The notes under the pieces were generated by a model that was not told where the DNA came from, ran no database searches, and was given only the letters and a program-made list of their open reading frames with translations. From contig NZ_CP061311.1 of NCBI RefSeq assembly GCF_018688095.1, forward strand, positions 1,768,120 through 1,832,119: 64,000 nt of DNA, read 5' to 3'. The translations under genes were made by a program, and so were the position numbers. Of the stretch, positions 26,412 to 32,727 are shown one piece after another (within the stretch, counting starts at the first letter, position 1; every line of letters starts with the position of its first letter). The stretch comes from Polynucleobacter sp. AP-Titi-500A-B4 (GTDB lineage Bacteria > Pseudomonadota > Gammaproteobacteria > Burkholderiales > Burkholderiaceae).

Positions 26412-27779
26412 ATGTCAAACATAACCGCTATTTCTTATCTCATTTCATCGGTGTTGTTCATCCTCGCATTGCGTGGTTTGTCCTCACCAACTACCTCACG
26501 CCAAGGCAATACCTTCGGCATGATTGGTATGTTGTTAGCCGTAATTACTACCTTCTTTATTCCTGACTTTAAGCCAGTCTTCTCGCTGATCATTGGCGCT
26601 GTTGTCGGTGGTGCAATTATCGGTACGATCGCAGCCAAACGCGTACAAATGACCAAAATGCCTGAGTTAGTGGCATTGATGCACTCTTTTGTTGGCTTGT
26701 CTGCTGTGTTGATTGCCATTGCCGCAGTCTTTAATCCTGCACAAGAACATACTGGTGCGCAAAAGATTGAACTGTTTATTGGCGCATTTATTGGTGCAAT
26801 CACCTTTACTGCTTCTGTGATTGCTTTTGGTAAATTATCAGGAAAAGTCAGTGGTAAACCGGTCACTTTCTCTGGTCAGCACTTACTCAACTTAATCTTG
26901 GCTATTTCGATGGTTGGGGCGGGCATTGCTTATTACATGGGTGACAGCCACGCAGCCTTCTTGGCGATGTGCGCGATTGCTTTGGTATTAGGTGTGACAT
27001 TGATCATCCCCATTGGCGGCGCTGATATGCCAGTGGTTGTATCCATGCTTAACAGCTACTCTGGTTGGGCAGCAGCAGGTATTGGCTTTACCTTGAATAA
27101 CCCAGTATTGATCATCGCTGGTGCTTGCGTAGGCTCTTCAGGTGCAATTCTGTCCTACATTATGTGTAAAGCGATGAACCGCTCTATTGTTGCCGTATTA
27201 CTCGGTGGCTTTGGTGCTGAAGCAGCTGCAGGCGGCGGCGATGATGGCAGCCCTAAGAACTACAAAACAGGTTCACCAGAAGATGCTGCTTTCCTAATGG
27301 AAAATGCTGATACTGTCATCATCGTTCCAGGTTATGGTCTTGCAGTTGCTCGCGCGCAGCACGCACTCAAAGAGTTAACAGAAAAGTTAACTCATCATGG
27401 TGTTACCGTGAAATACGCGATTCATCCGGTTGCGGGTCGTATGCCTGGTCATATGAACGTTCTCCTGGCTGAGGCAGAAGTGCCATACGATCAAGTATTT
27501 GAGATGGAAGATATCAATAGCGACTTTGGACAAGCTGACGTAGTACTAGTTCTGGGTGCAAATGATGTTGTCAATCCTGCAGCTCGAACACCAGGTAGCC
27601 CTATTTTTGGTATGCCAATTTTGGAAGCCTTCAAAGCCAAAACCATCATCGTCAATAAACGCTCGATGGCCGCTGGTTATGCTGGTTTAGATAATGAACT
27701 CTTCTACATGGATAAAACCATGATGGTCTTCGGTGATGCGAAGAAGGTCGTAGAAGACATGGTTAAAGCTGTTGAATAA
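26412..27779 (+). CDS. pntB: NAD(P) transhydrogenase subunit beta (PntB)
   Basis: 455 residues: eight or nine membrane helices in the N-terminal half complete the proton channel, and a C-terminal NADP(H)-binding domain III follows with 'VIIVPGYGLAVARAQHALKE' and 'HPVAGRMPGHMNVLLAEA'. Uses the proton gradient to push hydride from NADH to NADP+. It ends the pnt operon; a strong intrinsic terminator stands about 20 bp after the stop. Confidence 0.97.
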   Translation: MSNITAISYLISSVLFILALRGLSSPTTSRQGNTFGMIGMLLAVITTFFIPDFKPVFSLIIGAVVGGAIIGTIAAKRVQMTKMPELVALMHSFVGLSAVLIAIAAVFNPAQEHTGAQKIELFIGAFIGAITFTASVIAFGKLSGKVSGKPVTFSGQHLLNLILAISMVGAGIAYYMGDSHAAFLAMCAIALVLGVTLIIPIGGADMPVVVSMLNSYSGWAAAGIGFTLNNPVLIIAGACVGSSGAILSYIMCKAMNRSIVAVLLGGFGAEAAAGGGDDGSPKNYKTGSPEDAAFLMENADTVIIVPGYGLAVARAQHALKELTEKLTHHGVTVKYAIHPVAGRMPGHMNVLLAEAEVPYDQVFEMEDINSDFGQADVVLVLGANDVVNPAARTPGSPIFGMPILEAFKAKTIIVNKRSMAAGYAGLDNELFYMDKTMMVFGDAKKVVEDMVKAVE

Positions 27780-27800
27780 GCACAAGCCTTAACCACTCAA

Positions 27801-27824
27801 AAACCGCCTTCGGGCGGTTTTTTA
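27801..27824 (+). terminator. Rho-independent terminator of the pnt operon
   Basis: AAACCGCC (27801-27808) and GGCGGTTT (27813-27820) form an 8-bp GC-rich stem with a TTCG tetraloop, followed by TTTTATT. It lies directly after pntB. Confidence 0.93.
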
Positions 27825-27888
27825 TTACGCTAAGATATGACTAAGAAGCGTCAACAAAACGCTTAATTACTAAATAAACCGAGACGAT

Positions 27889-28866
27889 ATGCAAATCAAG
27901 CCAACATTAATACCCCTTCTGATTTCCCTCTGCGCAATATTTTGGACGGGGTCAGTCAGCGCTCAAGCAAACTATCCCAGTCGCCCCATCCAAACCATCA
28001 TGCCACTTCAAGCGGGTAGTGGTGTAGATATTCTGATGCGCCCGATTGCACAGAAAATGAGTGAAAACTTAGGTCAAGCAATCACGATAGAGAATATTCC
28101 GGGTGGTGCGGGATTAATTGGTACAGCAAAAGTTGCACAAAGTCCTGCTGATGGCTATGTATTAGGTGCGTTTAATGACAGCATCCTCACTATGCTTCCC
28201 AATCTTTACAAAAAGATTGATTACGATCCCGTGCAAAGTTTTGCGCCCATCTCTGAAGTGGCGGCGATTACTTTTGTCATGGTTGCTAACCCGTCCTTTC
28301 CCGGTAATACCGCGGCAGACTTAGTGCGCATCGCAAAAGAAAAGCCTGGCAAGATTGACTATGCATCAGGAGGCAATGGCTCACCACAACACATTGGTAT
28401 GGAAATCTTCCGCCAATACACTGGCGCGCCCATAGTGCATATTCCTTATCGTGGCGCAGCAGCTGCAGTAACTGATGTCATGGCTGGCCAAGTACCCGTA
28501 ATGATCAGTGCTTTATCAGTTGTGCTTCCCCATATTCGCGCTGGCAAACTAAAAGTACTAGGGGTCGCCAGCAAAACAAGGTCGCCGCTACTACCAAATG
28601 TCCCAACCATTAATGAGAGCGTGAAAGGTTATGAGTTCTCAACTTGGGGGGCTCTACTAGCACCTAAAGGTACCTCACCAGCCATGATTGAAAAGCTCAA
28701 TGAATCCTTAGCAACTGCGCTTAAGGATCCAAAATTGCGTGAACAACTGATTCAGCAGGGCTTTGAATTTGTGCCGCTGGGACCAGATCATTTAAAAGAA
28801 ATGATTGCGCAGGGATTAGCAAAAATGAAGAAGGTAATAAAGGATGGTGGCATTCAGCCTGACTGA
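27889..28866 (+). CDS. Tripartite tricarboxylate transporter substrate-binding protein (Bug/TctC family)
   Basis: 325 residues with a Sec signal peptide ending near 'GSVSAQA'. The mature protein begins with the typical 'YPSRPIQTIMPLQAGSGVDILMRPIAQKM' region, then 'VENIPGGAGLIGTAKVAQSPADGY'-type and 'IPYRGAAAAVTDVMAGQVPVM' blocks. It is a periplasmic Venus-flytrap protein that binds carboxylates or small polar metabolites. No TctA or TctB membrane component is nearby, the usual orphan state of most Bug genes in Burkholderiales, so the ligand cannot be inferred. It is flanked by terminators on both sides and is probably transcribed alone. Confidence 0.93.
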   Translation: MQIKPTLIPLLISLCAIFWTGSVSAQANYPSRPIQTIMPLQAGSGVDILMRPIAQKMSENLGQAITIENIPGGAGLIGTAKVAQSPADGYVLGAFNDSILTMLPNLYKKIDYDPVQSFAPISEVAAITFVMVANPSFPGNTAADLVRIAKEKPGKIDYASGGNGSPQHIGMEIFRQYTGAPIVHIPYRGAAAAVTDVMAGQVPVMISALSVVLPHIRAGKLKVLGVASKTRSPLLPNVPTINESVKGYEFSTWGALLAPKGTSPAMIEKLNESLATALKDPKLREQLIQQGFEFVPLGPDHLKEMIAQGLAKMKKVIKDGGIQPD

Positions 28867-28900
28867 TTACTGTTTGAAATAAATCAATTACAAGAAATAG

Positions 28901-28931
28901 AAAACGCCTGGTCTTTTGAACCAGGCGTTTT
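28901..28931. terminator. Bidirectional terminator between Bug gene and groEL
   Basis: AAAACGCCTGG (28901-28911) and CCAGGCGTTTT (28921-28931) form an 11-bp perfect stem over a 9-nt loop. A-run and T-run flanks make it work for the convergent genes on both strands. Confidence 0.93.
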
Positions 28932-28969
28932 AGTTTCTACGATCGAGCGATCGAGGAAATGTACGGCTA

Positions 28970-30622
28970 TTACATCATGCCGCCCATACCACCCATGCCG
29001 CCCATACCACCCATATCAGGCATGCCGCCACCAGCAGACTCATCCTTTGGAGACTCTGAGATTGCACAATCAGTAGTCAACAACAAGCCAGCAACAGAGG
29101 CTGCATTTACCAATGCGGTTTTAGTAACTTTAGTTGGATCGATCACACCTTGTGCAACGAGATCGCCGTATTCACCGGTAGCTGCGTTGTAGCCGTTGTT
29201 ACCTTTGCTCTCTTGAACAGCATTAACAACCACGCCAGCATCTTCACCAGCATTGCTAACGATAGTACGAAGAGGCTCTTGCATTGCACGTAATACGATG
29301 CTTATACCAGCGTCTTGATCAGCATTGTCGCCTTTCAAGCCCTTGATGCCTTGCATAGCACGAATCAAAGCCACACCACCGCCAGGAACAATACCTTCTT
29401 CAACTGCGGCACGAGTTGCATGCAATGCATCATCAACACGAGCTTTCTTCTCTTTCATTTCTACTTCAGTAGCAGCGCCAACACGAATCACTGCAACACC
29501 GCCCGCCAACTTAGCAACGCGCTCTTGCAACTTCTCCTTGTCGTAGTCACTTGTAGCTTCGTCGATCTGAACACGAATGTTCTTCACGCGCGCTTCAATT
29601 GCCTTAGCATCGCCAGCACCATCAATGATGATGGTGTTTTCTTTGCCAACTTCGATACGCTTTGCTTGACCTAGATGCTCAAGTGTAGTTTTCTCGAGTG
29701 TGAGGCCAATTTCTTCGGCGATCACAGTGCCGCCAGTCAATATCGCAATATCTTCCAACATCGCTTTACGACGATCACCAAAACCAGGAGCCTTAACAGC
29801 ACAAGTTTTGATAATGCCGCGAATATTGTTTACTACTAAAGTTGCTAAGGCTTCGCCTTCAACATCTTCAGCAATGATCAACAATGGGCGGCCAGATTTC
29901 GCTACTTGCTCGAGCACTGGGAGCAAATCGCGAATGTTAGCAATCTTCTTGTCAAACAAGAGAACAAATGGGTTTTCTAATACGGCAACTTGTTTCTCAG
30001 GCTGATTGATGAAGTATGGAGAAAGGTATCCGCGATCAAACTGCATCCCCTCTACTACCTCGAGCTCGTCTTCCAAAGACTTGCCATCTTCAACTGTAAT
30101 AACGCCTTCTTTGCCTACTTTTTCCATCGCTTCTGCAATGCGCTGACCGATGCTGTGGTCGCTGTTTGCAGAGATAGAGCCCACTTGAGCGATTTCTTTA
30201 GTAGTAGTGCAAGGCTTGCTAATTTTTGCGAGCTCTTCGATCGCAGCAGTAACAGCTTTATCAATACCGCGCTTCAAGTCCATTGGGTTATGGCCTGAAA
30301 CAACATATTTCATGCCTTCGCGAACAATAGATTGCGCCAAAACAGTTGCGGTGGTTGTACCGTCACCAGCGATGTCGGCAGTTTTGGAAGCAACTTCCTT
30401 CACCATCTGAGCACCCATATTTTGAAGCTTATCTTTCAGTTCAATTTCTTTTGCTACAGACACACCATCTTTAGTGATGGTTGGTCCGCCAAATGAACGC
30501 TCGATAACAACGTTACGACCCTTTGGTCCGAGAGTTGTTTTTACTGCGTTCGCAAGAATGTTTACGCCTTCGACCATCTTGGTACGGGCGTTATCTCCAA
30601 ATACAACGTCTTTTGCTGCCAT
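28970..30622 (-). CDS. groL: Chaperonin GroEL (Hsp60)
   Basis: 550 residues. ATP-driven tetradecameric folding chamber of the cytoplasm, acting with GroES. 'AAKDVVFGDNARTKMVEGV' start, ATP-binding 'DGTTTATVLAQ', 'RAAVEEGIVPGGGVALI' and the Met/Gly-rich GGM tail ('GGMGGMGGMGGMM') are all standard for proteobacterial GroEL. It is second in the groES-groEL operon, 28 bp after groES. Expression is expected to be heat-inducible and HrcA-repressed through the operator upstream of groES. Confidence 0.99.
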   Translation of the reverse strand: MAAKDVVFGDNARTKMVEGVNILANAVKTTLGPKGRNVVIERSFGGPTITKDGVSVAKEIELKDKLQNMGAQMVKEVASKTADIAGDGTTTATVLAQSIVREGMKYVVSGHNPMDLKRGIDKAVTAAIEELAKISKPCTTTKEIAQVGSISANSDHSIGQRIAEAMEKVGKEGVITVEDGKSLEDELEVVEGMQFDRGYLSPYFINQPEKQVAVLENPFVLLFDKKIANIRDLLPVLEQVAKSGRPLLIIAEDVEGEALATLVVNNIRGIIKTCAVKAPGFGDRRKAMLEDIAILTGGTVIAEEIGLTLEKTTLEHLGQAKRIEVGKENTIIIDGAGDAKAIEARVKNIRVQIDEATSDYDKEKLQERVAKLAGGVAVIRVGAATEVEMKEKKARVDDALHATRAAVEEGIVPGGGVALIRAMQGIKGLKGDNADQDAGISIVLRAMQEPLRTIVSNAGEDAGVVVNAVQESKGNNGYNAATGEYGDLVAQGVIDPTKVTKTALVNAASVAGLLLTTDCAISESPKDESAGGGMPDMGGMGGMGGMGGMM

Positions 30623-30650
30623 GATTAAATTCCTCTCTTAAATACCGAAA

Positions 30651-30941
30651 TTACTTCTGAACAACAGCCATGATGTCGTCTTCACGCATCACAATGAGCT
30701 CTTCGTTGTCTACTTTGACTGTTTGGCCAGCATATTTACCAAACAACACGCGATCGCCTACTTTGACGTCGAGTGGATTTAACTTGCCGGTTTCATCACG
30801 CTTACCTGGACCAACTGCCAAGATCTCACCTTGATCAGGCTTTTCTGCAGCGGCGTCAGGAATGATGATTCCAGATGCAGTTTTTGATTCTTGATCCAAA
30901 CGCTTGATGATTACGCGATCATGTAAAGGACGCAAATTCAT
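30651..30941 (-). CDS. groS: Co-chaperonin GroES (Hsp10)
   Basis: 96 residues, full length. It has 'MNLRPLHDRVIIKRLDQE', the mobile loop 'ESKTASGIIIPDAAAEKP' that docks on GroEL, and 'GDRVLFGKYAGQTVK'. Heptameric lid of the GroEL chamber. First gene of the heat-shock operon; its leader contains a good Shine-Dalgarno (AGGAGA, minus strand, about 8 bp before the ATG). Confidence 0.99.
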   Translation of the reverse strand: MNLRPLHDRVIIKRLDQESKTASGIIIPDAAAEKPDQGEILAVGPGKRDETGKLNPLDVKVGDRVLFGKYAGQTVKVDNEELIVMREDDIMAVVQK

Positions 30942-31049
30942 CTCTTCTCCTATGTTAGTAAGTGTTAACTAATTAAAAATCTATATAAATCAATGCTTTA
31001 TAATCTCTCTCACGGAAACTAAAGCCAATTTGCTTCAAAAGTAACTGAT

Positions 31050-31076
31050 TTAGCACTCGCGTGTAGGGAGTGCTGA
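31050..31076 (-). promoter_or_regulatory. CIRCE operator (HrcA site) of groES-groEL
   Basis: TTAGCACTC (31050-31058), nine bases, then GAGTGCTGA (31068-31076). This matches the CIRCE consensus TTAGCACTC-N9-GAGTGCTAA at 17 of 18 arm positions. It sits directly next to the -10 box of the groES promoter, where bound HrcA would block transcription. hrcA itself is not in the window. Confidence 0.95.
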
Positions 31077-31106
31077 TTATATAGGCCTGAATCCCGAGAT
31101 TTCAAG
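31076..31106 (-). promoter_or_regulatory. groES-groEL promoter, overlapping sigma-32-like and sigma-70-like boxes
   Basis: On the minus strand CTTGAAA (31100-31106) is followed after 14 bases by CCTATAT, close to the sigma-32 pattern CTTGAAA-N13-15-CCCATnT. The same TTGAAA (31100-31105) with an 18-bp spacer faces a perfect TATAAT (31076-31081), a good sigma-70 promoter. The CIRCE operator begins at the -10 box. Both heat-shock control modes therefore appear to converge here; the boxes are seen, the sigma assignment is inferred. Confidence 0.75.
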
Positions 31107-31256
31107 GGCTGATCTCCATAAATTCTTTAAGGATTTAGCCCCTATCTATACTGTGGACAGGCTGGTAGGACTATTCCTACAGATAAATCAGCCTAAAGCC
31201 CTTACCGCTCCAATCCGTCCTGCCTAGACTGGATAGTCACCGATTGGAGAATGCTG
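31107..31256 (+). promoter_or_regulatory. Upstream region of the EAL/response-regulator/hybrid-kinase operon
   Basis: The gap between groES and the signalling operon is 315 bp; its groES-proximal half holds the chaperonin control region, and this half belongs to the signalling genes. Two weak plus-strand promoter candidates are seen: a TATACT box at 31147-31152 without a clear -35, and TTACCG (31202-31207)-N17-TAGACT (31225-31230). The second would place the dyad at 31166-31179 about 64 bp before the expected transcription start, an activator-like position. GGAGA at 31246-31250 is the Shine-Dalgarno that fixes the first gene's start at 31257. Confidence 0.4.
31165..31180. promoter_or_regulatory. 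RcsB/BvgA-type dyad, candidate binding site of the operon's own regulator
   Basis: GTAGGA-CTAT-TCCTAC is a perfect 6-bp inverted repeat. Its 14-base core (31166-31179) agrees at 12 positions with the RcsB-type box TAAGAAT-ATTCCTA as I recall it, and one half, ATTCCTA, fits the BvgA heptad (T/A)TTC(C/T)TA. Both are sites of NarL/FixJ-type regulators, the class encoded in the operon downstream. Binding is inferred. Confidence 0.45.
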
Positions 31257-32099
31257 ATGAGCCCGAAATCCCGGCTGTACACGCTTGTAAAGGCATGGAA
31301 GAACAAACCCTTCCAAGAAGTACGCGACGCCTGTGGCGCACCCTGGCTTGGCCTAAGTAGCCAAGCCCTCGAAGAACACCAATCCTGGTCCAAGCGACAA
31401 GCGATTAGTCACGAACCCATTTTTAACCACAAGGGGACAAAACTGACTGGCTCTTTATTTAGACCATTACTTGCAGTTTCAGACATGCAACTACTCCGTT
31501 TGTTTATGGAGGGCTTAGATACGATTTCCTACTGGTATCGCAGTGGTCGCTTTATACCCAGTATTTTGCCCATACCAACGCATGCGATCGCTTCGAGTGC
31601 TTATGTAGATGCATTGAGTGACCTCATTCTCAACTCGCGACTACCCGTCGGCCTGATAACCCTTGGCATGCAATCACTGCCTACGCCAGAGCTTGCGAAT
31701 GACTGCAAAGAGGGTTTACTGCGCTTGCGTCGACTTGGCGTATTGCTGCACCTCCTTCATTTCACAGGCAGCACTGAGCAACTGCATTGGGTTGATGAAA
31801 TGCAAATGGAAGGAATTCATTTGAATATGAGCCATTTCCGCGAACAAACACTTTCACATGATGTGCTAGCAAAAATCAGACGTTCGCCATATTCGCCAAC
31901 ACAAATCTATGCTAGCAATGTAGGGCTTGTAAAGGATTTAGGAAACGCCTCTGACTGGCAAATAGATCACTGCTACGGAGGACTAATGATGCCTCCCTTA
32001 AGTCGCCATCAAATGCTACAGATCAACGATAGCCGAATCGCCAAAGCCATTTTTTCGCTGCACCCTCATCAACACCTAAACCGAAATGGAGACAAGTAA
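31257..32099 (+). CDS. Degenerate EAL-domain protein, probably catalytically inactive
   Basis: 280 residues from the ATG at 31257, chosen because GGAGA lies 6 bp before it; an ATG at 31251 touches that site. The middle and C-terminal parts follow the layout of c-di-GMP phosphodiesterase EAL domains: 'EPIFNHKGTKLTG' corresponds to the QPIxxxxxGxxxG strand, 'LRRLGVLLHLLHFTG' to LRxLGVxIALDDFG, and 'WQIDHCYGGLMMPPL' to the GCDxxQGYLFSRP end. The EAL triplet is replaced ('GSLFRPL'), and the conserved Asn, ELTE Glu, DDFG Asp pair and catalytic Lys/Glu are all missing, so hydrolysis is very unlikely. A regulatory role like that of Bordetella BvgR is inferred from this and from the neighbours. Its stop overlaps the response-regulator start (TAATG). 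Confidence 0.7.
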   Translation: MSPKSRLYTLVKAWKNKPFQEVRDACGAPWLGLSSQALEEHQSWSKRQAISHEPIFNHKGTKLTGSLFRPLLAVSDMQLLRLFMEGLDTISYWYRSGRFIPSILPIPTHAIASSAYVDALSDLILNSRLPVGLITLGMQSLPTPELANDCKEGLLRLRRLGVLLHLLHFTGSTEQLHWVDEMQMEGIHLNMSHFREQTLSHDVLAKIRRSPYSPTQIYASNVGLVKDLGNASDWQIDHCYGGLMMPPLSRHQMLQINDSRIAKAIFSLHPHQHLNRNGDK

Positions 32100-32722
32100 T
32101 GAGAAAACGCGTGATGTTGGTAGATGACCATCCAGCAATGCTGATGGCTCTTAAAAGTATGTTGCAAGACCAATTGCTATTTGAAGTAGTGGGCCAAGCC
32201 CAGAATGGCGAAGAATGCCTCAGATCCATTAAAGAGATCAATCCAAACATGATCATTCTGGATCTTGATATGCCCAAGACGGATGGTTTTGATGTCATAA
32301 GGCGGATTGGTCTTATGTATCCCGATGTTCGCATGTTAATTTTGTCCAGCATGGATGAAGCAGTCTATGGTGGCAGAGTGCGATCTCTCGGCGGCCACGG
32401 CTTTGTCAACAAAACAGCTGGGGCCGACGTCATCTTGGCAGCGTGCGTTGCAATCTCTCAGGGCTACAACTTTTTTACTCACGGGAAAAATGGCAATAGT
32501 TCGTTAACTGATAACGACAAACTCGCATTGATTTCAGATCGTGAGTTACAGGTTATGAAATACCTTGGCAAAGGCAATACCAATCAACAAATTTCAGACT
32601 TGCTTCACATTAGCAATAAAACTGTTGCCACTTATAAGACGCGAGTCTTCGACAAGCTGGGCATCAACAACATTGCAGATTTGATTTTGTTCTGCCGAAT
32701 GAACAATATTATCGAAAGCTAA
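32099..32722 (+). CDS. NarL/LuxR-family response regulator, BvgA-like
   Basis: 207 residues. The receiver domain has 'VMLVDDHPAML' (acidic pocket), phospho-acceptor Asp55 in 'IILDLDMPKTDG', Ser in 'MLILSSMD' and Lys in 'GFVNKT'. The C-terminal LuxR-type helix-turn-helix is 'ISDRELQVMKYLGKGNTNQQ' through 'ISNKTVATYKTRVFDKLG'. The effector helix closely resembles my recollection of BvgA ('SNKTVSTYKTRLLQKL'). It is coupled to the upstream EAL-like gene by a TAATG overlap and followed 5 bp later by the hybrid kinase, its likely phosphodonor. The same regulator may bind the dyad upstream of the operon. Confidence 0.93.
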   Translation: MRKRVMLVDDHPAMLMALKSMLQDQLLFEVVGQAQNGEECLRSIKEINPNMIILDLDMPKTDGFDVIRRIGLMYPDVRMLILSSMDEAVYGGRVRSLGGHGFVNKTAGADVILAACVAISQGYNFFTHGKNGNSSLTDNDKLALISDRELQVMKYLGKGNTNQQISDLLHISNKTVATYKTRVFDKLGINNIADLILFCRMNNIIES

Positions 32723-32727
32723 AAAGC

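Noticed and set aside
26435..26866. 143-codon frame antisense to pntB
   Set aside because: It mirrors the repeated hydrophobic codons of the membrane helices of pntB and shows no independent start signal or domain.
28970..29040. Short tandem DNA repeat at the end of groEL
   Set aside because: It encodes the ordinary Gly-Gly-Met tail of GroEL, not a satellite or mobile-element end.
29315..30410. Several open frames on the plus strand opposite groEL (up to about 119 codons)
   Set aside because: They lie wholly inside a highly conserved gene, have no ribosome-binding sites, and their residue make-up (Cys/Asn/Thr/Leu-rich) reflects reading groEL backwards.
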